From: Echinococcus granulosus
Lineage: Eukaryota; Platyhelminthes; Cestoda; Cyclophyllidea; Taeniidae
Reading direction: 5' to 3'
DNA length: 29,812 nucleotides
NCBI RefSeq assembly: GCF_000524195.1
Contig: NW_020170545.1
Span: forward strand, 129,095 to 158,906
Below are positions 1 to 17,900 of this stretch, in pieces. Every line of letters starts with the position of its first letter. Within the stretch, counting starts at the first letter, position 1. The notes below the pieces were generated by a model. That model made no database searches. It saw only the letters and a list, made by a program, of their open reading frames with translations, and had not been told where the DNA came from. Both the position numbers and the translations under genes were made by a program.

Positions 1-130
1 GATGGGACGCCTCTCGTGGTGCTCTCATCAATAATTGGCATCCAGATTCGTTAATGTAAGCTAAATTCGCTTGTGTTTTTCCCCACACGTGTCCGTTTAA
101 TGCTTGCGCAGCCTGGCCGGGCAGGTCCCC
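1..130. other. Unique left flank outside the duplicated unit
   Basis: This is the only stretch of the window that occurs once. I see no coding exon in it. It contains a CACGTG core inside an ACACGTGT palindrome near base 85 and ends abruptly where the 14.84 kb unit begins. The octamer ccgtttaa occurs at 93-100 and again across the unit boundary at 129-136, a short direct repeat at the breakpoint. The base before the unit differs between the two copies (c here, t at 14971), so the boundary can be placed at base 131. Confidence 0.8.
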
Positions 131-1147
131 GTTTAACTATCGGACCAACTCCGGCTGATCATCTCATTCGTGTCATGACGTTTGGGAAGTGTGTTCAAAT
201 AAGGCAACAGCATTTAAAATGTTCCATGTTTTTGCTTGCAAATGGTCTTTAAGGCCGCCTTTTTCTCATCTACGCCTAACTGCTGGGGAAATTTAACTAG
301 GTGAATATTTTGAGGTGTTAACTTTTACGGTAAGCTCCGATCTTGGCTTAAAGTCAGCTTAAATGCTTCCACTTGAGAATTGTTTGATGGAAAACCCTCT
401 CTAAGTTACTGATCTGAAATGAAACATTTTAGCTTCATCACGAAAAAGCCGTATCTAATGTAAGTGAATAGTGCCAGCATTACCGGCTGAAGCGGCAAAT
501 GACAGGCTTTCTAAAAGTGACTTTGCTCAGTCTACTAAAACACCGGCGTAGTAAATTTTCACTCAGGGTCTTCGCATCATCCTTTCGTCTTGTCACCACA
601 TAAATCTGATTGCAACGCAAGCTCAGTAAGCTTGTCATTTTGCGTGGGTGCATTTAAATGGCACAGGAACAAATAAGGAGGTCTCTCCATTCTAAACAGC
701 AATCGAGAGGAAAGGTGCTGCAAGTGGTTTTATCATATTTGTTTTGCTTAATCCAAAAAGTCAACTATTTCCGCAAAGAATCCTTTTGGAACATGACTCT
801 GAGGGTGAGAGCCTTACGTGGACGCCTTCTGTCGTAACTTTAAAATAAGGCAAACCTTTCCAAGTAAAAGTAAACTTGACGCACTGGATGAGTCTGTATT
901 TTAAGCCAAAAAAGGGTGAAGCAAAGGATGTCAATTTCTGTCCAAAAGTCACAGCATTTGATTCTACAAAACTTATTTGACTGGCGACTTTAAATAACCT
1001 AACAGTGCAAATTTAAATGTAACTGAAATTTCCCATCGTAATACTTTGTAAAACCCTCCATATTGCACAATATGAGATACTCTCCTCTTTCCAGTCTTCC
1101 CGGTCCAAAGGTCTGCAACCGGAGATGTGCAGATGTGCATGAGAATG

Positions 1148-1267
1148 TCATGCAGACAATGCGTATTTCGAGACATCAATAAGGTCTTTTAGAGTACCAG
1201 CATTTGTCTCCTCTTCGGAAATCAGTGAAACCACCTCGGCCACGAGGTTGGTGTAATCTGGTCGCAT
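1148..1267 (-). CDS. Tentative minus-strand exon, unrecognised protein
   Basis: A 39-codon open frame on the minus strand begins with ATG at 1265-1267 and ends with TGA at 1148-1150. Its product has a soluble, acidic, helix-like composition (for example EEETNAGTLKDLIDVSKYAL). A minus-strand cag lies just inside its 5' end and could be an acceptor. A gt near 1157 followed by a cag 45 bases on would splice it to a short downstream open stretch (PLDREDWKEE). Further short open stretches on the same strand occur around 550-640 and 230-285. Together they could be small exons of a gene running leftward off the unit. I do not recognise the protein, and chance open frames of this length are common. 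Confidence 0.22.
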   Translation of the reverse strand: MRPDYTNLVAEVVSLISEEETNAGTLKDLIDVSKYALSA

Positions 1268-1370
1268 GTCATTTTACAAGTAATTTCAAACCAAAACCTG
1301 TTACAACTGTTTAGCTAAAATGTACTCCTCTGATTTTTTGTTTAATTCTTCGTTTCAGTTTAGAAGCTTA

Positions 1371-1416
1371 AGGCTCCGCACGGCCTCTGGGCCAGGCCAG
1401 TAGCCCTAGCCCTAGT
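1371..1416 (+). repeat. Degenerate dispersed repeat, copy A
   Basis: A GC-rich core, ggcctctgggccaggccagt, is followed by tagccctagccctag. Related cores occur at about 2199, 3762, 4199 and 4458 in the same orientation. This copy lacks a clearly alignable right-hand part. Confidence 0.5.
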
Positions 1417-1508
1417 TTAATTACTCCTTTTATCATTAGGAATGACTTGTGACGGTGCATTCGTGACAGCAGAAAGTAGACCCCATCTTACAGGACAACT
1501 ATCCTCAT

Positions 1509-1544
1509 ATCCATTACTTAACGCTAAACCTTGACGTAATGGAT
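1509..1544. other. Stem-loop with 9 bp perfect arms
   Basis: The arms atccattac (1509-1517) and gtaatggat (1536-1544) are perfectly complementary around an 18-base loop. It lies in non-coding DNA and its function is unknown; it may be a remnant of an element. The second copy is at 16350-16385. Confidence 0.45.
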
Positions 1545-2198
1545 GTGCTGTGGATGGGAGCATCAGTGACGACCTCTAACAGAAGGCATGAAAATGACGT
1601 CTGTAGGAATGCGATTAACAACTAGAGTTACGATGGTCTTGGCCTTGAACCGTCTGGAAAAGTTCTTTATGGAGCTGCAAACGCCACCTGTATGGAGATG
1701 TTAATCAAGTGAACACGAGATACTCCCTCCACTTCTCTACCAACTTGATAGAGCCCAGATAGACGCATAACTATGCAGTACCGAAGCGAGAATTAGGTGA
1801 CAAGAATGAATAGAAGCGAAACCTTATCCTCAGGAAATTGTTTTTAGGCCAGTATTCTTATGACCAGCGATGGAAATACGTGATGCCCCACACATTTCCC
1901 ATCCCCAATACAACTCTTAAACAAGACTTAACTACAGATCCATTGGAATCGCCAAGGGGTCTCAACGACGTTGCTGTCAAATATCGTCTTAGTCAAACGC
2001 AAATTCGATGACTGTAGTGATCGGTTTGTGGGTGTTTCTTTTACAGCACCCACCACCTTGTGCTGGCTGACGCTGGGGACTGACCAAGGGGATGGCCGGT
2101 GATGACGCTAAATCAGAAGAGGGGTTATGTAATAACTTGATCATTTGTTTAACCCAACCTTTTTGGTTACACAGGCACTTAACGCTCTGCTATTATAC

Positions 2199-2325
2199 TT
2201 CCGCTGGGCGGCATGGCCTCCGCGCCATGAGAGCAGCCCCTTAGCTCTTCCATACGTCGAAAATACTTTTTCTACCCTAGTATTGTGACTTCATTCTACT
2301 TCAAAAAACACTCGAGATGCTAGAT
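2199..2325 (+). repeat. Degenerate dispersed repeat, copy B
   Basis: The core ccgctgggcggcatggcctc is followed about 80 bp later by ctcgagatgctag. Copy E shows the same order: tcgctgggtgggctggcctt, then ctcgagacgcta. The matching order and spacing show common descent despite strong divergence. Confidence 0.5.
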
Positions 2326-3273
2326 TAAGTGATAAGCATAGAAATAATAAATAAATTTGTCTCGGCCTGATTGGGTTCTACTTGGATTGAAAAAAAAAGT
2401 ACATTCTCTCTGTCATAAGGATATTCACCTCAGGTCAATTCAACAGGAGACGGAGAAATCGATAAAACCCACTGGTAGAGTGCCTAGGACTTCTAAGGTC
2501 AACCCTCACGTGCACGTTAAGGCAAATCATTAAGAGACACACAGATAATCGATAACGGAAATCAATGTGAAAGTAGGCGGAATGGGGACGACAGTGGAAT
2601 CACCTGTGCTTCTGGATGCACTGGCAAGAACAGCGAATTTCAACGCTAGCCATACTCCTGCATCTTTTACCGTACTGTTTGAGGGCCTTAACGATTTTTT
2701 AGGTAGCAGTGGAGTATTTGTTTCAAAAAGTTGGACATGGTAACCTAGGCATTCCCCTTATCACAAAGTAGTTCGATGCTATTTTTCCATAAGCATTAAA
2801 GTCTGGGAAGCCAAAAGTGCTATTGCAATATGATTAACAGTTTTAATTGATTCTTCTGTAATACTCCCACTTTTGCGTGTATAGTGGAACTGGGGTTGTT
2901 CACTCATTCTTGGCAAAGGACTCCTGAGAGATTTTGGGATCGCAGCAAACGGAACACTTGCATAGAAGATGCATTCGAATATATTTTTTTAGCTTACTTG
3001 ACTGTATACAGATTCAAGTGAAATAAAATAAGGGCTCATTTGTGGGGACGATTGATTTCAGTAAAAGTACGAGTGCTAAGCAAGGATTATCCAGTGGTTA
3101 AAGAGTGATGTGTAAGGTGGCATTGTCATTAATTTTTTCTTCCACAACTCCACCAGTTTGTGTTTTCTGTGTCAATTAGAGTCATTGATATAAGTATGTA
3201 CAACTTGCAATGCGAACAAATGGCATGCTTTGGGAACCGCTTGATTAGTTTGCAACAGTGATAGTGGTTTCAA

Positions 3274-3285
3274 ATGCATATGCAT
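3274..3285. promoter_or_regulatory. ATGCATATGCAT palindrome (POU-dimer MORE-type site)
   Basis: The 12 bp sequence ATGCATATGCAT, flanked by one extra matching base pair to give a 14 bp perfect palindrome at 3273-3286, is identical to the MORE element bound by dimers of POU-domain (Oct) factors in animals. It lies 1.7 kb upstream of the helicase start. One such match can occur by chance, and its use here is inference. The second copy is at 18115-18126. Confidence 0.35.
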
Positions 3286-3702
3286 TCAGCCTACGCAAAT
3301 TTTGATAGCTACCTTAATTTCACGGCGTTCTGCTCATCCCATTGCTGCTAGCAGCCCACCAATCCTGTATATCCATAGCAAATGTCTAACCAGGCTCACG
3401 CTTTTACGCTACCCGCCGAGAAGTCTCAGAAGCTGCGCTGGTGGCGTCAGTAAGTGGGTTCGATCTAAATGAGGTACAATCCTGACTCCAGCATAGCTAA
3501 ATATCGCACACAACGGGAGAGCCATCAGCAACTTAGGCTTGCATATATTACAGTTAAAATATTAAAAATAGTTCTCCAAAATAGAGAGTCATCGTGATCA
3601 TATGATAATGTATTTTCTGTGGTGAATCATCTTTTCAGAGTTCGATTTCACGCTCTCATAACTTTGTATGCATAAGCTTGAAACGCCTGCTTTAAAACGA
3701 AT

Positions 3703-3754
3703 CACGTGACGTACTACTGTAACACTTTGTTTACCTCTTTGTTGTGGTCACGTG
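3703..3754. promoter_or_regulatory. Pair of inverted TCACGTG E-boxes
   Basis: Two CACGTG cores, at 3703-3708 and 3749-3754, lie 46 bp apart. The first reads CACGTGAC and the second GTCACGTG, so the M-box type TCACGTG faces in opposite directions. The first overlaps a TGACGT half-CRE. Such sites bind bHLH-zip factors in animals. They lie about 1.25 kb upstream of the start codon and next to repeat copy C, so they may belong to the repeat. The second copy is at 18544-18595. Confidence 0.35.
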
Positions 3755-3761
3755 GGTACTA

Positions 3762-3900
3762 AAGGCTCCGCCTAAGTAACTCCTTCGACGGCATGATCTC
3801 CAGACCATACCAGTAACCCTCCAGCCAATCTGCTCATGAATATTACATTTTCTGCACCAGCGTTATGTCTTCTTTCGCTGAAAAAGAAGCATTACGGCTC
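3762..3900 (+). repeat. Degenerate dispersed repeat, copy C
   Basis: It begins with ggctccgc, as copy A does, then has ggcatgatctccagaccata followed by ccagtaaccct. Its right part (ttctgcaccagcg, then tcttctttcgctg) parallels ttctgtgccgaat and ccttctttcatcg in copy E. An open frame of 68 codons starting at 3865 overlaps it and is probably fortuitous. Confidence 0.45.
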
Positions 3901-4198
3901 TACACTACCGCAAAGTGCCCACATCAAGTTAATGTACATAGTATTGGGAATATTCACGGGATTTTTATTCAAGGGAATGTCCCCAGTCGTAGCCTATTAA
4001 AAAGGATATTTTTAAGTCGTACTGGGTCTAAAGATAAAGCTAAGAGGCACAATACATCTACTGACACATAAGTAGCAATTGTGCAGATTTCAAGTACATA
4101 AAGTTTCTCCATTGGATATGCATTACTTTGATAGTTTGTTTAATCAATGTTTGGTTACGTGGGAAATTAGGCCTCTTCAAATTGTTCTTTTGCATAAC

Positions 4199-4300
4199 AG
4201 CATGGCCTCTGGACAAGGCCAGCGGTCTCAGCTCATTTTTTATGTCCATAATACATTATGTGGCATATCACTCTGACTTCTTACCACTTCAGTAGACTTA
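4199..4300 (+). repeat. Degenerate dispersed repeat, copy D
   Basis: The core catggcctctggacaaggcc is followed by atgtccataatacatta and ctctgacttcttac. These align in order with gtgccgaatacatat and ttctgccttcttt of copy E. Confidence 0.45.
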
Positions 4301-4457
4301 AGGGGGCGCCACAGTTTAAGAATTAGTATAAATCCAGTCAAAAACTTAAACGGGCTAAGACATCTACCAGAAGAATATTACAGTCTCCGCTAAGAGTGGT
4401 TTATCCCTCGAGATTGGTGAGGCGCGACTTTTTTACTTTGAATTAGCCTTCCTGTAC

Positions 4458-4690
4458 CTCGCTGGGTGGGCTGGCCTTCGGACCATGCCAATAGCCTAAA
4501 CACCTTCTCTGTGCCGAATACATATATTCCGCTTGAGTATTCTGCCTTCTTTCATCGTCTCTTGGGAGTCTCGAGACGCTACAGTAGCATTTTTTCGTGG
4601 GTAATTAAGTAAAATGGCTATCAATTTAGCGGATTCTACGAAGCGGAATAAACGGAGCGTAATTTACTTATGCAACTTTGGGAAAACAGT
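4458..4690 (+). repeat. Dispersed repeat, longest copy E
   Basis: This appears to be the longest and best-preserved member. It runs from the core (ctgggtgggctggccttcgg) through a ccttctttcatcgtctcttg block and ctcgagacgctacagtagca to an AT-rich tail with cggaataaacggagcg. I see no terminal inverted repeats and no open frame, so a SINE- or MITE-like non-autonomous element is the best guess. It ends about 290 bp before the helicase start codon. Confidence 0.5.
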
Positions 4691-4784
4691 GCAGTTATTA
4701 TACTATAATGTATTTAACTAGAGTTTCAAGATGCACAAATATCTTGACTTTGACACACTTCATATGCGCTAAAAACTCTTTAAA

Positions 4785-4794
4785 ATTATATAAA
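4785..4794 (+). promoter_or_regulatory. Possible TATA-like sequence upstream of the helicase
   Basis: The sequence aattatataaat lies about 185 bp upstream of the start codon within very AT-rich DNA. In such composition a TATA-like string has little weight, and many flatworm promoters lack one. Confidence 0.15.
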
Positions 4795-4944
4795 TCGCTA
4801 AAAAAATTAACAACTGTTTTTGGGTGAAGTTTTTATTTTGTTATTCCTACGTTGCCTAAAAAATTTGCAATCTTAGGTTACATGAATAAGTAGGTCACAG
4901 TTGAAGCCGCAAATATTGAGTTGACTGGTTGTGCTAATTAACTT

Positions 4945-4960
4945 TGGAAAGTTAAAGCAG
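4945..4960 (+). promoter_or_regulatory. Possible splice acceptor just before the start codon
   Basis: The string gctaatta followed by aaagcag ends with ag at 4959-4960, 16 bases before the ATG at 4977. It could be the acceptor of a 5'UTR intron or a spliced-leader trans-splice site, since flatworms trans-splice some mRNAs close to the start codon. The pyrimidine tract is poor, so this is weak. Confidence 0.25.
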
Positions 4961-4976
4961 GTGGTCATCGTTTTGC

Positions 4977-13722
<8,746 letters not shown>

Positions 13723-14271
13723 ACTCAAATCCACCTACTGACCCAGACTTATCGCTAAATTCGCATATCCTGTACATGCCTCTGTTCATTTTAACGAAGT
13801 AAAGCGTCTTTCGTATGACTAAGTTTCGCCGATTTTCGGAAAGGGGGAGACCAATCTTGAGGACTTTGTTAAACGTTTTCGTGTCGGAGACCTAGGTTAT
13901 TCAGATTCCTGAGTTTCACTTGCTTAAAAATATTGACCTATGGAAAAATCAGGCAAGTGTGATGATCTTGAGCATCAGGGGGTAAAAAGGGTGCCAATTT
14001 ACTTTCTGGTGATTGAACGCGGACCACAGGCAAGTCAACTACTCTTCCCCGTCTTCGTTTGCACGCTCTGCGCGGCTCTGAGAAATACTCCTAGGTCTTA
14101 GTGATTTTTCAGTAGTCTAGCCCTGGTCTCTCGTGACATAAGGCTTTTCCCAGGAATTTTTTGAATGAGGTGGGTTTATCATCGCATGGGATTTTTCCCA
14201 AGGACACAGTCCAGAAAGTGAACATGAGGCCGGACTGCTCAGACTTAGTGGTTTGAGGAAATGAGGTATTC

Positions 14272-14287
14272 CACACACACACACACA
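14272..14287. repeat. (CA)8 microsatellite
   Basis: Eight CA units lie in non-coding DNA 3' of the helicase. The second copy at 29113-29128 has the same number of units, which bears on how recent or artificial the duplication is. Confidence 0.9.
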
Positions 14288-14375
14288 TACAGTGACCTAG
14301 CGGTGGGCTGCCAAGCTTGCACAAGGCTTCAAGAAACTCTAGGACATCATCTTCATCGGTATATTCACCTTTCAT
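14285..14375 (-). CDS. Tentative minus-strand exon, unrecognised protein
   Basis: On the minus strand an ATG at 14373-14375 opens a frame whose first 26 residues (MKGEYTDEDDVLEFLEALCK, then LGSPPL) look like an acidic helical protein segment. Near 14285 a ctag|gtcact could be a donor; beyond it the frame reads through the CA microsatellite. Another short minus-strand ATG frame at 14550-14627 (MGATKIDKGIDKMIDTEVAS) lies upstream on the same strand. They may be exons of a gene convergent with the helicase, but I cannot join them by phase and recognise no family. Confidence 0.22.
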
Positions 14376-14971
14376 CGTTTAGAATTAATCGGATTACTCG
14401 TGGTGGTCCTTTTCATTTAACTCTTCATTTGGACGTCCCCATTCAATTCTACGGAGGTTGTGTCAAACTGTACAGTTCTGCCTAAACATAGCCTTTTCCC
14501 AGTACATCTTACCTCTTATGCTGCTAGCGGTGGAGACCGCTCCGTACTTTTATACCGGTACTGGAGGCGAGGCTACTTCAGTATCGATCATCTTGTCGAT
14601 TCCCTTATCGATTTTTGTGGCCCCCATTGATGTACCTCGTTTGCATCTGGTGTGTTCGCCACAGAGACGCTGTTACCTTTCTATGTAGCGTGCAGTTTGA
14701 TCATTGTGCAGTAAATTTCGGTTGTTTTTTACTTAAAATGCTCAATAAGGATACGATGATCTTGCTTTTCGGTGTTCCCAGGACGAGAAGATTAGTCGAC
14801 TTGGAGGGTCGGATCGAGAGACGCCTAAGAAAGGTAGATTCAGCAGAAATAATTATCAACATTGCTGACATTTGTAGGGTTCCATTTAGCTAATGATAAG
14901 TGGATTTTAGTTAAAAAAAAGGTTTGTGCACATCTGAGGATTGCTGGCAGATACCCTCCCCTTTCCATAGT

Positions 14972-17900
14972 GTTTAACTATCGGACCAACTCCGGCTGAT
15001 CATCTCATTCGTGTCATGACGTTTGGGAAGTGTGTTCAAATAAGGCAACAGCATTTAAAATGTTCCATGTTTTTGCTTGCAAATGGTCTTTAAGGCCGCC
15101 TTTTTCTCATCTACGCCTAACTGCTGGGGAAATTTAACTAGGTGAATATTTTGAGGTGTTAACTTTTACGGTAAGCTCCGATCTTGGCTTAAAGTCAGCT
15201 TAAATGCTTCCACTTGAGAATTGTTTGATGGAAAACCCTCTCTAAGTTACTGATCTGAAATGAAACATTTTAGCTTCATCACGAAAAAGCCGTATCTAAT
15301 GTAAGTGAATAGTGCCAGCATTACCGGCTGAAGCGGCAAATGACAGGCTTTCTAAAAGTGACTTTGCTCAGTCTACTAAAACACCGGCGTAGTAAATTTT
15401 CACTCAGGGTCTTCGCATCATCCTTTCGTCTTGTCACCACATAAATCTGATTGCAACGCAAGCTCAGTAAGCTTGTCATTTTGCGTGGGTGCATTTAAAT
15501 GGCACAGGAACAAATAAGGAGGTCTCTCCATTCTAAACAGCAATCGAGAGGAAAGGTGCTGCAAGTGGTTTTATCATATTTGTTTTGCTTAATCCAAAAA
15601 GTCAACTATTTCCGCAAAGAATCCTTTTGGAACATGACTCTGAGGGTGAGAGCCTTACGTGGACGCCTTCTGTCGTAACTTTAAAATAAGGCAAACCTTT
15701 CCAAGTAAAAGTAAACTTGACGCACTGGATGAGTCTGTATTTTAAGCCAAAAAAGGGTGAAGCAAAGGATGTCAATTTCTGTCCAAAAGTCACAGCATTT
15801 GATTCTACAAAACTTATTTGACTGGCGACTTTAAATAACCTAACAGTGCAAATTTAAATGTAACTGAAATTTCCCATCGTAATACTTTGTAAAACCCTCC
15901 ATATTGCACAATATGAGATACTCTCCTCTTTCCAGTCTTCCCGGTCCAAAGGTCTGCAACCGGAGATGTGCAGATGTGCATGAGAATGTCATGCAGACAA
16001 TGCGTATTTCGAGACATCAATAAGGTCTTTTAGAGTACCAGCATTTGTCTCCTCTTCGGAAATCAGTGAAACCACCTCGGCCACGAGGTTGGTGTAATCT
16101 GGTCGCATGTCATTTTACAAGTAATTTCAAACCAAAACCTGTTACAACTGTTTAGCTAAAATGTACTCCTCTGATTTTTTGTTTAATTCTTCGTTTCAGT
16201 TTAGAAGCTTAAGGCTCCGCACGGCCTCTGGGCCAGGCCAGTAGCCCTAGCCCTAGTTTAATTACTCCTTTTATCATTAGGAATGACTTGTGACGGTGCA
16301 TTCGTGACAGCAGAAAGTAGACCCCATCTTACAGGACAACTATCCTCATATCCATTACTTAACGCTAAACCTTGACGTAATGGATGTGCTGTGGATGGGA
16401 GCATCAGTGACGACCTCTAACAGAAGGCATGAAAATGACGTCTGTAGGAATGCGATTAACAACTAGAGTTACGATGGTCTTGGCCTTGAACCGTCTGGAA
16501 AAGTTCTTTATGGAGCTGCAAACGCCACCTGTATGGAGATGTTAATCAAGTGAACACGAGATACTCCCTCCACTTCTCTACCAACTTGATAGAGCCCAGA
16601 TAGACGCATAACTATGCAGTACCGAAGCGAGAATTAGGTGACAAGAATGAATAGAAGCGAAACCTTATCCTCAGGAAATTGTTTTTAGGCCAGTATTCTT
16701 ATGACCAGCGATGGAAATACGTGATGCCCCACACATTTCCCATCCCCAATACAACTCTTAAACAAGACTTAACTACAGATCCATTGGAATCGCCAAGGGG
16801 TCTCAACGACGTTGCTGTCAAATATCGTCTTAGTCAAACGCAAATTCGATGACTGTAGTGATCGGTTTGTGGGTGTTTCTTTTACAGCACCCACCACCTT
16901 GTGCTGGCTGACGCTGGGGACTGACCAAGGGGATGGCCGGTGATGACGCTAAATCAGAAGAGGGGTTATGTAATAACTTGATCATTTGTTTAACCCAACC
17001 TTTTTGGTTACACAGGCACTTAACGCTCTGCTATTATACTTCCGCTGGGCGGCATGGCCTCCGCGCCATGAGAGCAGCCCCTTAGCTCTTCCATACGTCG
17101 AAAATACTTTTTCTACCCTAGTATTGTGACTTCATTCTACTTCAAAAAACACTCGAGATGCTAGATTAAGTGATAAGCATAGAAATAATAAATAAATTTG
17201 TCTCGGCCTGATTGGGTTCTACTTGGATTGAAAAAAAAAGTACATTCTCTCTGTCATAAGGATATTCACCTCAGGTCAATTCAACAGGAGACGGAGAAAT
17301 CGATAAAACCCACTGGTAGAGTGCCTAGGACTTCTAAGGTCAACCCTCACGTGCACGTTAAGGCAAATCATTAAGAGACACACAGATAATCGATAACGGA
17401 AATCAATGTGAAAGTAGGCGGAATGGGGACGACAGTGGAATCACCTGTGCTTCTGGATGCACTGGCAAGAACAGCGAATTTCAACGCTAGCCATACTCCT
17501 GCATCTTTTACCGTACTGTTTGAGGGCCTTAACGATTTTTTAGGTAGCAGTGGAGTATTTGTTTCAAAAAGTTGGACATGGTAACCTAGGCATTCCCCTT
17601 ATCACAAAGTAGTTCGATGCTATTTTTCCATAAGCATTAAAGTCTGGGAAGCCAAAAGTGCTATTGCAATATGATTAACAGTTTTAATTGATTCTTCTGT
17701 AATACTCCCACTTTTGCGTGTATAGTGGAACTGGGGTTGTTCACTCATTCTTGGCAAAGGACTCCTGAGAGATTTTGGGATCGCAGCAAACGGAACACTT
17801 GCATAGAAGATGCATTCGAATATATTTTTTTAGCTTACTTGACTGTATACAGATTCAAGTGAAATAAAATAAGGGCTCATTTGTGGGGACGATTGATTTC

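Larger units (their letters stand above)
131..4976. other. Upstream intergenic region, copy 1
   Basis: This stretch of about 4.85 kb before the helicase gene is AT-rich with frequent stops in all frames. It holds five degenerate copies of a dispersed GC-rich repeat (listed separately), a palindromic POU-type site, CACGTG boxes and a 9 bp stem-loop. A few open frames of 60-70 codons occur (for example 3865-4071 on +, 973-1179 on -), but none matches a protein family I recognise and several lie inside the repeats. Protein-like minus-strand stretches near 1148-1267 are listed as a tentative exon. I see no tRNA or rRNA. Confidence 0.7.
13723..14971. other. 3' region of unit, copy 1
   Basis: About 1.25 kb follow the model A stop. 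I see no AATAAA in it. Two GC-richer blocks look coding. The block 14503-14630, after the acceptor cttttcccag, is phase-compatible with exon 12 and reads RSVLLYRYWRRGYFSIDHLV before a TGA (model C). The block 14782-14893, after ggtgttcccag, reads TRRLVDLEGRIERRLRK before a TAA, phase-compatible with the short reading of exon 13 (model B, total 974 residues). Minus-strand open stretches overlap these blocks, so they could instead belong to a convergent gene. Confidence 0.5.

Noticed and set aside
2391..2398. Poly-A tract as a retroposed mRNA tail
   Set aside because: It is only nine A residues in AT-rich DNA, with no upstream gene-derived sequence or target-site duplication visible.
3865..4071. 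68-codon open frame as a small gene
   Set aside because: It overlaps a degenerate dispersed repeat copy, has no recognisable motif and is within the range of chance open frames.
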